This document shows, piece after piece, positions 17,100 to 25,908 of a stretch of 64,000 bases of DNA. Position 1 is the first letter of the stretch; each line of letters starts with the position of its first letter. Under the pieces are notes generated by a model that was not told the origin of the DNA, searched no databases, and saw only the letters and a program-made list of their open reading frames with translations. Position numbers and translations under genes: made by a program. Source of the stretch: JAGLOK01 sp963677605 (GTDB lineage: Bacteria > Bacillota > Clostridia > Christensenellales > UMGS416); NCBI GenBank assembly GCA_963677605.2, contig CAXXDX010000004.1:1-64000 (forward strand). The letters are read 5' to 3'.

Positions 17100-18113
17100 A
17101 TGGATGAAAACAAAAAAAGGGTTTTTTCAGGCATACAGCCTTCAGGGAACCCAACAATCGGCAACTACATAGGAGCTATAAGAAATTATGTAGCTCTGCA
17201 GGAAGAGTACGAGTGTTATTACAGCATTGTTGATATGCATGCGATAACAGTTCGCCAAACTCCTGCTGACTTAAGAGCAAATACTAAAAGTATTTTTGCT
17301 TTGCTTATTGCTTGCGGACTTGATACCGATAAGTGTACTTTATACGTTCAGTCACATGTTCCGGCACATGCTCAGCTAAATTGGATCTTAAACTGCTATA
17401 CATATATGGGCGAAGCGTCCCGCATGATCCAGTTTAAAGAAAAGTCTAAAGCAAATGAAGCAAACGTAAATGTAGGTCTTTTCGACTATCCGATACTTCA
17501 GGTAGCTGATATCCTTTTATATCAGAGTCATCTTGTTCCTATAGGAGAAGACCAGAGACAGCATCTTGAGCTTACACGCGATGTAGCTCTTCGCTTTAAC
17601 AACTTATATTCACCTACATTTGAAGTTCCCGACATGTTAATCCCCAAAGTCGGCGGACGCGTAATGTCTCTTGCTGAGCCAACCAAGAAGATGAGTAAAT
17701 CGGATGCTGATGAAAATGGGTATATCACATTGTTAGATAAACCGGAAGTGATTTTAAGAAAAATCAAGCGTGCTGTTACAGACAGTGAGAACTCTATAAA
17801 ATATGATCCAGAAAACAAACCTGGGGTTTCAAACCTTTTAGAAATATACAGTATCATGACAGGAAAAGCTCTCGACGAAGCAGCAGCCGAATTTTCAGGC
17901 GTAACAAGTTACGGAACTTTCAAGCAAACTGTCGCAGATGCTGTCATTTCAAAACTTGAGCCGATTCAGTCTGAATATGACAGAATAATAAGTGATAAGA
18001 AGTATATTGAACAAACGATGGCAAAAGGTGCAAACAACGCAGAACGCGTCGCAAGAAAAACTTTGTCCAAAGTTATGCGTAAAATCGGAATGGTAGACAG
18101 ACCAAGAGGTTAA
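17100..18113 (+). CDS. trpS: Tryptophanyl-tRNA synthetase
   Basis: Class I aminoacyl-tRNA synthetase charging tRNA-Trp, 337 residues. The HIGH-equivalent motif lies in SGIQPSGNPTIGNYIGA near the start, and the KMSKS motif is exact (KKMSKSDAD, about 198-206). The start is placed at the ATG at 17100, preceded by AAGGAGTG with 6-7 bases of spacing; the GTG at 17091 overlaps that site. Regulated by the upstream T-box. One of the few plus-strand genes here. Confidence 0.97.
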   Translation: MDENKKRVFSGIQPSGNPTIGNYIGAIRNYVALQEEYECYYSIVDMHAITVRQTPADLRANTKSIFALLIACGLDTDKCTLYVQSHVPAHAQLNWILNCYTYMGEASRMIQFKEKSKANEANVNVGLFDYPILQVADILLYQSHLVPIGEDQRQHLELTRDVALRFNNLYSPTFEVPDMLIPKVGGRVMSLAEPTKKMSKSDADENGYITLLDKPEVILRKIKRAVTDSENSIKYDPENKPGVSNLLEIYSIMTGKALDEAAAEFSGVTSYGTFKQTVADAVISKLEPIQSEYDRIISDKKYIEQTMAKGANNAERVARKTLSKVMRKIGMVDRPRG

Positions 18114-18127
18114 AATCTATAGTAAAA

Positions 18128-18149
18128 GCGGATATTAAACAATATCCGC
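18128..18149. terminator. Bidirectional terminator between trpS and the ComFB gene
   Basis: A 9-bp stem, GCGGATATT (18128-18136) with AATATCCGC (18141-18149), and a 4-base loop. There are T-rich tracts on both sides, so it can end trpS on the plus strand and the ComFB gene on the minus strand. Confidence 0.75.
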
Positions 18150-18159
18150 TTATTTGCTG

Positions 18160-18453
18160 TCATGAATGCCTAGGATTTTTCTTTACCATTTCAATAGCCC
18201 CTACAATGGCTACAGTTAGCTCAGCTTGATACCCATAGTCCATAACATCAAGCGAAGACAGCATCTTCCCTCTCGAGCTGGTAATATATCTTGGTTTTAG
18301 CTTATTTAAAGCTATAGCACATACATTAAGATAACACTGTCTGCATTTGCACATATCTGTTGACTCAACCATTATTCTGGCTTTTTCTTTAACAATCGCT
18401 TCAACTGCATTTAATAAGATGTATTCATCTTTTATGTTTTCGCTGTTTTCCAT
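18160..18453 (-). CDS. ComFB-family protein
   Basis: 97-residue protein matching the late competence protein ComFB family. It has an N-terminal helix (LLNAVEAIVKEKARIMV), a cysteine cluster C-K-C-RQ-C (about 35-40) and the signature ALNKLKPRYITSSRGKML. ComFB is named from the B. subtilis comF operon, but family members in cyanobacteria bind cyclic dinucleotides. No competence genes are nearby. It stands alone 53 bases after ogg, with its own AGAGG ribosome site, and ends at a shared terminator. Confidence 0.8.
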   Translation of the reverse strand: MENSENIKDEYILLNAVEAIVKEKARIMVESTDMCKCRQCYLNVCAIALNKLKPRYITSSRGKMLSSLDVMDYGYQAELTVAIVGAIEMVKKNPRHS

Positions 18454-18506
18454 ATTAACCTCTGGACAATGAATTTATGATAAATAACAAAATTCGTTAT
18501 TAACAA

Positions 18507-19331
18507 CTAAACTTTATTTGTATTTTCTCTTTCTGCAACAAACATATATTGCTGTGCAAGCGCTGCATCATTTCCAAAACGCTGTTCAGCGTTCCTTCTT
18601 ATTTCTTCGTCAGACATTTTTTTGCCGAAATACTCCCATGAAGCTTTTCTGATCCAAGTATCAACAGGATATGCATCTTTTCTTCCTAAAGAATAAATCA
18701 GCACACAGTCTGCGACTTTTTTGCCCACACCTTTAAACTTACAAAGTTCATTTCTCGCTTCATCAAGCGTCATATATTCAAGCTTCGAATAATCATATCC
18801 TTCTGAAATCATTTTGGAAGTTTCGATTATATAATCGCTTCTATACCCGCAGTTTTGTTCCAGCAAATCTTCACACTTAAGCTGTGCCAATGATTCCGGC
18901 TTTGGAAATGCAAATCCATGTTCAGTTTCTTGTCCGTATTTTTTGCTAATGTTTTCAATAATCTTTTTTATTCTCGGAATATTATTATTTGCCGAGATAA
19001 TAAAAGATACTAATGTTTCAAAAAACGGCTGTCGAAGAAGTATAAGTCCTTTATTGTTTAATACAGCTTCGGATATTTTTTTATCTTTGGCTAATACCTT
19101 TGAAGCTTTTTCATAATCATATTTACTGTCAAAATAATTTTCCCAGAAAGATAAATCATTGTCATGGCATGATATACGTGTTTCAGATAGTGTACCGCTT
19201 ATCTGTGCATATCTTTCATCTGCTATAGCATTCCAACTTCCGTTTTCATAGTTCCATCTAAAGCACTGACCGCTTAAAAAAGTAAGCTCTGGATCAAATG
19301 GCCTTATCTTCTTTGTTATCCATTTTGTCAT
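18507..19331 (-). CDS. ogg: 8-oxoguanine DNA glycosylase (OGG1/AlkA-like)
   Basis: Base-excision repair glycosylase/lyase, 274 residues. The N-terminal OGG_N-like domain (GQCFRWNYENGSWNAIADERY) precedes the HhH-GPD domain (about 110-274). The hairpin motif CKFKGVGKKVADCVLIYSLG contains the catalytic Lys, and the essential Asp lies in YPVDTWIRK. It removes oxidised guanine. It overlaps the end of thrC by 4 bases. Confidence 0.9.
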   Translation of the reverse strand: MTKWITKKIRPFDPELTFLSGQCFRWNYENGSWNAIADERYAQISGTLSETRISCHDNDLSFWENYFDSKYDYEKASKVLAKDKKISEAVLNNKGLILLRQPFFETLVSFIISANNNIPRIKKIIENISKKYGQETEHGFAFPKPESLAQLKCEDLLEQNCGYRSDYIIETSKMISEGYDYSKLEYMTLDEARNELCKFKGVGKKVADCVLIYSLGRKDAYPVDTWIRKASWEYFGKKMSDEEIRRNAEQRFGNDAALAQQYMFVAERENTNKV

Positions 19332-20797
19332 ACAAGTTCCATTAAAGATTTAGCCATATCTTCTTTTTTACAAACAGTTTCATGCAATATCTTTTTGTCT
19401 TTCAAATCCGATAATGCATCAGGCGGCTTTATGCCGGTAATTTCTTCAAGAGTTTTCATATCTTTAAACCCGTCATTTGTGCAGCTGCCTGTTATAGATT
19501 TTAGCACAGTGCTTGTAAATTTGTATGGATTTGCTGTAGATAATACGATGGTTTTGTTTTGTTTATTACTTAACTTTTCCAAAACAGAAAATCCTACCGC
19601 TGTATGAGGATCAAGCAAATAGTTGTTTTCTTCCCATACCTTCTTAATCTGAGAAAAAGTTTCTTCTTCACTTGCCCATCCGCCGTCAAATGTCTTTTTA
19701 ATCTTGTAGAGGAATGTTTCGCTTACTTCATAATGTCCCTTTTCAGTTAAATCACTTTGAAGTTTTGATACAAAATCGCTATCTCCTTTTGACATTTCAT
19801 AAAGCAATCTTTCGAAATTTGACGATATAATTATATCCATAGATGGAGATACAGTCTTTCTAAAATCACGCCTTGTGTCATATTCCCCTGTCGACAGAAA
19901 GTCATATAAAATATTGTTTGAGTTAGATGCGCATATAAGCTTTCCTATAGGCAGACCCATTCTTTTTGCATAAAAGCCAGCCAGAATATTCCCGAAGTTG
20001 CCTGTCGGCACTACAAAATCAACATAATTGTTTAATGAGATTTCATCCTCTTTCAATACTTTCAGATAAGATGTAAAGTAATAAACAATCTGTGGCAGTA
20101 ATCTTCCTAAATTTATGGAGTTTGCTGAAGAAAAACGATAACCTTTTTTATAAATATCATTTATTATATTTTCGTCAGTAAAAATCTTTTTAACACCAGT
20201 CTGCGTATCATCAAAATTACCTTCAACCGCTATTACCTCAGTATTATTCCCTTCCTGAGTTGCCATCTGAAGATGCTGTATGTCAGATACTCCGTTATGT
20301 GGGTAATAAACTACAACTTCTGTATCAGGCACATCTTTAAACCCTTCAAGAGCAGCTTTTCCTGTATCTCCTGAAGTCGCTGTTAAAATAAGAATTTTTT
20401 CCTTGTAATTGTTCTTTTTCGCTGCAACAGTCATAATCCTTGGAAGAAGCTGCAAAGCTACATCTTTAAATGCTGAAGTGGGCCCATGCCACAATTCAGC
20501 AGAATAAAGATTTTCTGAAATTTCCTCAACAGGAACAATTTCTTCCTTATCAAATGATTTATAGGCATCATCCACTGCATCAGAGATTTCTTCTTTTGTA
20601 TAGTCAGTTAAAAACATAGCCAGTATTTCTTTTGCAGTTTCCTGATAAGACTTATTTTTAAGTGTTTTTAACTGGCCGGCTGTAATTCTAGGTATTTCCT
20701 GTGGTACAAAAAGACCACCGTCACTCGAGATACCTTGAGCGATAGCGGTCGAAGAATTAACAGCTCCGCGCTGGCCGCGTGTGCTGATATAATACAT
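19328..20797 (-). CDS. thrC: Threonine synthase
   Basis: Pyridoxal-phosphate enzyme converting O-phosphohomoserine to threonine, 489 residues, of the long fungal/proteobacterial type. The conserved start MYYISTRGQ and the lysine motif WHGPTSAFKDVALQLLP (about 108-124) carry the PLP-binding Lys. TATSGDTGKAALEGF is the phosphate-binding loop. The ATG at 20797 (GGAGG site) was chosen over a TTG at 20803. No other threonine pathway gene lies nearby. Confidence 0.95.
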   Translation of the reverse strand: MYYISTRGQRGAVNSSTAIAQGISSDGGLFVPQEIPRITAGQLKTLKNKSYQETAKEILAMFLTDYTKEEISDAVDDAYKSFDKEEIVPVEEISENLYSAELWHGPTSAFKDVALQLLPRIMTVAAKKNNYKEKILILTATSGDTGKAALEGFKDVPDTEVVVYYPHNGVSDIQHLQMATQEGNNTEVIAVEGNFDDTQTGVKKIFTDENIINDIYKKGYRFSSANSINLGRLLPQIVYYFTSYLKVLKEDEISLNNYVDFVVPTGNFGNILAGFYAKRMGLPIGKLICASNSNNILYDFLSTGEYDTRRDFRKTVSPSMDIIISSNFERLLYEMSKGDSDFVSKLQSDLTEKGHYEVSETFLYKIKKTFDGGWASEEETFSQIKKVWEENNYLLDPHTAVGFSVLEKLSNKQNKTIVLSTANPYKFTSTVLKSITGSCTNDGFKDMKTLEEITGIKPPDALSDLKDKKILHETVCKKEDMAKSLMELV

Positions 20798-20819
20798 TTT
20801 CAATATTCCTCCGAATAAA

Positions 20820-21227
20820 TTAATCTACAACGTACTCTTTAATAAACTCTGGCATTTCGTCCTTTTTTCCTGATACGGACATCATTACCTCTACATTATT
20901 GTTTTTGGCAAGTTCGCCAATATATTTTACGGCTGCTTCCAAATCCTCATCAGAAAGAAGCCCCGGAACACCATCAATATACATTTTCTCAATGTCATAA
21001 TCCGATGCCATCACTCCACCTATAAAACCCAAAAAATATTCAAGTGAAAGTTTTCTGTATTGTTGTGTGTCGATATACCTTATATCGTGTTTCAAATCCA
21101 GCATACAATGATTATCTTTGTCTAAAAAAACAACATCACCTTTAATTGTTCCAACATCGGCATTTGCCTTTTTAATCATCTCTTTGGTTTTGCCTGTCCC
21201 TCTTCTTGAATAAAGTACTTTAAGCAT
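20820..21227 (-). CDS. Small P-loop protein of unknown function
   Basis: 135-residue protein with an N-terminal Walker A-like motif (LYSRRGTGKTKEMI, about 4-17) and no obvious Walker B aspartate pair or other domain. It is predicted soluble and alpha/beta. The ATG at 21227 has a GGGGAGG site. It lies between rsmA and thrC on the same strand. The motif is good enough to suggest nucleotide binding, but I do not recognise a named family. Confidence 0.65.
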   Translation of the reverse strand: MLKVLYSRRGTGKTKEMIKKANADVGTIKGDVVFLDKDNHCMLDLKHDIRYIDTQQYRKLSLEYFLGFIGGVMASDYDIEKMYIDGVPGLLSDEDLEAAVKYIGELAKNNNVEVMMSVSGKKDEMPEFIKEYVVD

Positions 21228-21316
21228 CTTGACCTCCCCAAACATTTATTGATTTAATTATATATCAAATACGTTAAGTTTCATAGAATAAATTTTATTA
21301 TTAATACAACGTTCAT

Positions 21317-22135
21317 CTAATGACTTTTTAACAGTTTAGTAAGTCTGTCAAATTCCTCAACACTTAATTCTTCAGCTCTTGCAGTCTTTTTGACTTCAAT
21401 GCTTTCAAGCATATTTTCAACATTTTCTTTCCTCAGATTATACGCTGTTGCAATGTTAGCTTTCATCTGTTTTCTCCTTGACGAAAAAGCAGTTTTTACA
21501 CACTTTCTAAAATCATCAATATCCGAACCGATTAAGCCGTTTTGAAGTTTTATATCAACTAATGAACTGACTACGTTTGGAGGTGGCGAAAAAACTCCCG
21601 GCTGAAGATCAAAAAGTTTGGTTGCGATTCCCCTGCACTGCGTCATTACTGAAAGCATCCCATATTTTTTTGATCCTGGCGGAGATGCGATTCTTTCTGC
21701 AACTTCTTTTTGAACTAAAATAGTAATATTGCTTATAGGCAAATCAGAGTCCAGAAGCTTCATTAATATCGGCGTTGTAATATAATAAGGAAGATTAGCA
21801 CAAACTGAAAAAGGTTCTTTAATATGATTTTTGAACATTTCATTTATATCAGTTTTCATAAAATCTTCAAAAATAATTTTTATGTTATCTTCATTAAATA
21901 TTTCGTTATATAAAGATTCGAATTTTCTGTCTATCTCAACTCCAATAACTTTCCTGCATATTTTTGAAAGTTCTTTTGTTAGCCCGCCCGGACCTACACC
22001 TATTTCAAGACAAACGCTTCCATCTTCTTGTGTGGAAGCGATTTTCTCTAATATATTAGTATCATAAATAAAATTTTGTCCAAGGCTTTTATTTGCAGAT
22101 ATAGACCTTATCTTTATCTCGTCTTTTAAATTCAT
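21317..22135 (-). CDS. rsmA: 16S rRNA dimethyladenosine transferase RsmA/KsgA
   Basis: SAM-dependent enzyme that dimethylates two adjacent adenosines in helix 45 of 16S rRNA, 272 residues. The signature NKSLGQNFIYD opens the protein. Motif I is VCLEIGVGPGGLTKEL and the catalytic motif is CANLPYYITTPILMKLL. It starts 2 bases after the YabE-like gene. In B. subtilis rnmV (ribonuclease M5) lies between yabE and ksgA; it is absent here. Confidence 0.96.
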   Translation of the reverse strand: MNLKDEIKIRSISANKSLGQNFIYDTNILEKIASTQEDGSVCLEIGVGPGGLTKELSKICRKVIGVEIDRKFESLYNEIFNEDNIKIIFEDFMKTDINEMFKNHIKEPFSVCANLPYYITTPILMKLLDSDLPISNITILVQKEVAERIASPPGSKKYGMLSVMTQCRGIATKLFDLQPGVFSPPPNVVSSLVDIKLQNGLIGSDIDDFRKCVKTAFSSRRKQMKANIATAYNLRKENVENMLESIEVKKTARAEELSVEEFDRLTKLLKSH

Positions 22136-22137
22136 TC

Positions 22138-23604
22138 TTAATAACCATACCTTATAACATATACTTTTACGTCACGTCTTCTTCCCCATGTTAAACATTC
22201 GTCTACCGTATTCATAAAGACGTCAATCTGATTCCATCTGTCAGGATCATGCCTAAATCCTCCCGTATCCTCTGCGATGCAATATCCATAACCTGTAACA
22301 TACAATAAGCTTCCATAAGGGAAAGTGTCTGGAACTACAGCACACGAACCCGGGTTTTCAAGAGTTCTTGTTGAGCGGGGCCATGTTCCGGTTGCTGTGG
22401 TGTGACCTGTGTGTGTATAAGCTGTTACCATGCATGAAACTATATCAACATAAGTACTTGAAGTTCCTGGGACTGTAGGATTCGTTGATTGTTCATCAGG
22501 ATTTTTAACACTTACAGACGGTTCTTCATCATCATCGCCTTCACCAATTCTTGTAAGTGCTGTGCCGTGAAGTTCTACCCTGTTAACAGGCTCTTTTATC
22601 ATAACTTCTTCAACAGCTTTTCTTCCGGTTTCTTCCCCGTTAACATAAGTTACTTCATATGTCACTTCTGCTAAACCATCAACACCTTTTTGGGTTACAG
22701 CATACATTCCTTTAAGCACAGTCGAAGTTTCGCCATACTCAGTTTCAAACTCAATAACTACTTCCTCAGTTACCGTTTCAACTTCTACTATATCCAGTTT
22801 TATATCAGTATCACTCTTAACTTCTGTGTTTAAAGAAGGCTCAACAATATCATCTTCATCATAACTGATTCCGGCTTCCTTCAAGGCATCTTCAACAGTA
22901 CCCGAATAAAAAGTAATATTATGTTCTTCAGATCCTGCCTGTATCGTTACATTTTTAGCTCTTTTTATATGCAAAGTCATTCTGTTATATATCTGAGAGC
23001 TTTCATCAGGAAGTATCAAATCATTTTCATTTAAAACTATTTCTTCTGATTCTACTACATCAATAACTTTGTCTTCCTCAGTTTTTACAAGAACAGTTTC
23101 ACCTTCATCCTGTATATATACAATTTTTTCAGATGGTATAAGTTCTGGATTTTCTATAGGCATTTTCTTTTCAAGCACATCGGTGGCAAACAGCCACAAT
23201 GCGAAGCCTGAAACAGCTAAAGCCAAAACCAAAAATGAGGTAATGGCAAAAAGTCTAGTTACCCTTATATGACCAACTGTAAAAACAGAATTATAAAGCC
23301 AGCTAATTACTTTACTGTCCTTTTTATTTCTGTCTTGTCTTGCGGAGTGTTTGCCAGTGCCTCTGGAGCTTCTCCTTCTGTTTTCGAAGTTTTCCGTATC
23401 TTCAATTCCCAGAAGTCTTCTAGAAAGTTTTCTTTCCGAACTTTTGTCTTGATTATATTGTGCGGTTTCATCATTTTCCTTAGATTCTATGTTTTTTGAA
23501 TCTGTAAAGATATTATTTTTTTCATCATTGAAGTCAACAGTGTCTTTTGTTACATCTGCTGTGTTTGGTTCGTTTATTTTATTATCTTTTGCGTATCTTC
23601 TCAT
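22138..23604 (-). CDS. yabE: YabE-like surface protein with DUF348, G5 and 3D domains
   Basis: 488-residue membrane-anchored wall protein. The cytoplasmic N-terminus is polar and charged (1-110), followed by a membrane helix (about 118-138, ITSFLVLALAVSGFALWLF). Next come DUF348 repeats (about 170-270), a G5 domain (about 275-350), a Ser/Thr/Pro linker, and a C-terminal 3D domain (about 395-488). The last carries the conserved aspartates in AEDTGG and QIDVF, as in lytic transglycosylases of the Sps/Rpf-like group. Likely a cell-wall remodelling enzyme. It heads the yabE-rsmA pair conserved near metG in Firmicutes, although here it is far from metG and abrB. Confidence 0.88.
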   Translation of the reverse strand: MRRYAKDNKINEPNTADVTKDTVDFNDEKNNIFTDSKNIESKENDETAQYNQDKSSERKLSRRLLGIEDTENFENRRRSSRGTGKHSARQDRNKKDSKVISWLYNSVFTVGHIRVTRLFAITSFLVLALAVSGFALWLFATDVLEKKMPIENPELIPSEKIVYIQDEGETVLVKTEEDKVIDVVESEEIVLNENDLILPDESSQIYNRMTLHIKRAKNVTIQAGSEEHNITFYSGTVEDALKEAGISYDEDDIVEPSLNTEVKSDTDIKLDIVEVETVTEEVVIEFETEYGETSTVLKGMYAVTQKGVDGLAEVTYEVTYVNGEETGRKAVEEVMIKEPVNRVELHGTALTRIGEGDDDEEPSVSVKNPDEQSTNPTVPGTSSTYVDIVSCMVTAYTHTGHTTATGTWPRSTRTLENPGSCAVVPDTFPYGSLLYVTGYGYCIAEDTGGFRHDPDRWNQIDVFMNTVDECLTWGRRRDVKVYVIRYGY

Positions 23605-23644
23605 TAATTACTCTCTTAGCTAAATATCATCCTAATATGTTACA

Positions 23645-23686
23645 ATATTATTACAATATTTTTAAATAGTCAACTATATTATAGTT
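23645..23686 (-). promoter_or_regulatory. Promoter of the yabE-like gene with overlapping palindrome
   Basis: On the minus strand, a -35 box TTGACT (23673-23668) and a -10 box TAATAT (23650-23645) are spaced by 17 bases. A perfect palindrome AACTATA-T-TATAGTT (23672-23686) touches the edge of the -35 box and is a plausible operator. Confidence 0.5.
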
Positions 23687-23761
23687 ATTAAAGTCATTCA
23701 ATCAAGCTTGAATTTTATAATTTACAATTATTAAACATCATAATACAAAGACAATAAAACA

Positions 23762-23790
23762 TTTACACGGTTTTCTTATGGCTGTATAAT
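23762..23790 (+). promoter_or_regulatory. Promoter of the MecA-type PBP gene, probably leaderless
   Basis: A -35 box TTTACA (23762-23767) and a consensus -10 box TATAAT (23785-23790) are spaced by 17 bases. The -10 box ends only 6 bases before the ATG at 23797, and no Shine-Dalgarno is visible. Confidence 0.6.
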
Positions 23791-23796
23791 TACTTT

Positions 23797-25908
23797 ATGA
23801 AATTAAAAAAATCTAACTGCCTTGCGCTATTTTTAATCCTTATTTTAATTTTAAGCTCTTTTTCTTCATGTAAAAAAAGTTCAGAAGTGCCAATTGAGGA
23901 TTATTTTAATTATTTGAGAAAAACTCAATACGAACGTATATATACTATGTTGTCCGATGACTCTAAAGATGACATTTCTTTAGATGATTTAGTAAACCGT
24001 TATACAAATATTTATAGCGCAATGTCTATCACTTCAATGACATATGATGTAGTAACTACCGAATATACCGACACAGCATGTCATATCTTTTTTATTCTCA
24101 ACATAACATCGCAAAAACTTGATGAGTTTAAATTGAATATGACTGCCATCTTTATAAAAGACTCAAACGGATGGAAACTAAAGTGGTCACCCTCGCTTTT
24201 GCTTCCCGGTATGGATGATGAAGATGTAGCAAGAATTACTTCAACCGCTGCAGACAGAGGAGAAATTTTCGCAGCTGACGGGAGTTTGCTTGCCCAAAAC
24301 GCTATTGCGACATCTGTTTATGTCAATATTGATAAAATTCAAAATGATGAAAGCCTTATCAGAGTACTTGCTCCAATTATAGACATGGAAGAAACAGATA
24401 TCAGAGAAAAGCTTAAGCCCTATTATGAAAAGCTTCAGGAAGCCCAAGAAGACACAAATGATGATACTGCCGAAGAGTATTCTTCCGTTTCCAATCTTGT
24501 TGTGCTTAAAGCATTCTCCAAAGATAATGGATTGACACAAGCAGAAATCGATACTTTGCTAGAAATAGACGGAATTGGTATTGATACTGATTTTATGACT
24601 AAATACAGATACTATCCAAACGGAAGCATCATGGCTCATACAATAGGCTATGTTGGCGTTATGACGGAAGATGAAGCGGCACTTTCTGAAAACATTTCTC
24701 TTCCTGCTGATACCATGATTGGCAAATCAGGGCTTGAAAAAAAATATGAAATGTATCTTCGCGCAAAACCAGGTTACAAGCTTAGTATTTTAGACAAATA
24801 CGGTCATGAAAAAGCAGTTGTAGCTCAAAGAGAAGGACAGGATGGTTCTGACTTGCGCTTGAACATTGATTTTGATTTGCAAATGGAAGCAGAATTAATG
24901 TTGATGCAAAAACTCACAGATGAAATGGCCGGCGCAGTAGTAGTTCTTGATCCGACAAACGGAGATGTTTTAACTGTAGCTAGCTTCCCGACATTTGATC
25001 CTAATCTTTTCGCATTTTCAATGAGCACTGAAGATTGGCAATATCTAAACGACCCCGAAAACAGAAATCCGCTTTATAACAGAGCGCTTCAGGGATTATA
25101 TCCTCCGGGCTCTACTTTCAAACCGTTTACTGCGGCTATGGCAATAGATACAGACTCTATAAACCGTAATTTTGTTTTTACTGAAAAAATCGACGATAAC
25201 GTCTGGACACCAAGCGATCCCGAGTGGGTATACCCCGGAATAAAAAGATTCGCAAGAACCCCCGGGAACTTAAACATGGAAAACGCAATTACATATTCCG
25301 ATAATATTTATTTTGCATATGTCGCTATGCAGATTGGAAGAACTACATTTTACGATTACTGCGAAAGATACGGATTTAATGACTCTATACCCTTCGATTT
25401 AGATATACCATCTGCAAAAATATCAAACTCTGATAAAATCGAAGACATAAAACAGCTTGCTGACTCAGGCTACGGTCAGGGAGAGCTGCTGATTACTCCT
25501 CTTCAAATGGCATCAGCTTTCGCTTCATTTGCGAACGGCGGCGATATACTTATTCCCCGCCTGATTAATTCTATTAACGTTGTAACCGATCATAAATATT
25601 ATGTGCAGCAAGAGTATGAGCCTGCAATCTGGAGAGATGACATTATAAGTTCATATGCAATAGACATTCTAGCTCCCTACTTAAAAAGAGTTATAACTCA
25701 CGGAACAGGAACAAAAGCCTACGTTTCGGGAATGTCTATCTATGGTAAAACCGGAACAGCTGAAATAGGAAACGACAAGGCTCGTGAAATCGCATGGTTT
25801 ATAGGCTATACAAAAGGAGAAAACGCAAAACTTGTTTGCGTTATGGTTGAAGTTCCTGAAGGCCAGGGAGATATTAAGCTGGAAATTGCTAAAGAGCTTT
25901 TTAAATGA
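23797..25908 (+). CDS. MecA-type class B3 penicillin-binding protein
   Basis: 703-residue peptidoglycan transpeptidase with a probable lipoprotein signal (hydrophobic 9-21, then SFSSC25). An NTF2-like MecA N-terminal domain (about 29-140) ends in WKLKWSPSLLLPGM, the pattern seen in S. aureus PBP2a and B. subtilis PbpC. The dimerisation domain starts at ADRGEIFAADGSLLA, followed by the transpeptidase domain. All three catalytic motifs are intact: S439-T-F-K442, S501-D-N503 and K651-T-G653. Family members often have low beta-lactam affinity; affinity cannot be read here. It is monocistronic, on the plus strand, and the only one of three PBPs in the window with a complete active site. Its stop codon abuts the stop of the convergent lipoprotein gene. 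Confidence 0.92.
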   Translation: MKLKKSNCLALFLILILILSSFSSCKKSSEVPIEDYFNYLRKTQYERIYTMLSDDSKDDISLDDLVNRYTNIYSAMSITSMTYDVVTTEYTDTACHIFFILNITSQKLDEFKLNMTAIFIKDSNGWKLKWSPSLLLPGMDDEDVARITSTAADRGEIFAADGSLLAQNAIATSVYVNIDKIQNDESLIRVLAPIIDMEETDIREKLKPYYEKLQEAQEDTNDDTAEEYSSVSNLVVLKAFSKDNGLTQAEIDTLLEIDGIGIDTDFMTKYRYYPNGSIMAHTIGYVGVMTEDEAALSENISLPADTMIGKSGLEKKYEMYLRAKPGYKLSILDKYGHEKAVVAQREGQDGSDLRLNIDFDLQMEAELMLMQKLTDEMAGAVVVLDPTNGDVLTVASFPTFDPNLFAFSMSTEDWQYLNDPENRNPLYNRALQGLYPPGSTFKPFTAAMAIDTDSINRNFVFTEKIDDNVWTPSDPEWVYPGIKRFARTPGNLNMENAITYSDNIYFAYVAMQIGRTTFYDYCERYGFNDSIPFDLDIPSAKISNSDKIEDIKQLADSGYGQGELLITPLQMASAFASFANGGDILIPRLINSINVVTDHKYYVQQEYEPAIWRDDIISSYAIDILAPYLKRVITHGTGTKAYVSGMSIYGKTGTAEIGNDKAREIAWFIGYTKGENAKLVCVMVEVPEGQGDIKLEIAKELFK

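Noticed and set aside
20700..21320. Possible ribonuclease M5 (rnmV) remnant near rsmA
   Set aside because: The small protein there has a P-loop rather than a TOPRIM motif and lies downstream of rsmA, so it is not a displaced rnmV.
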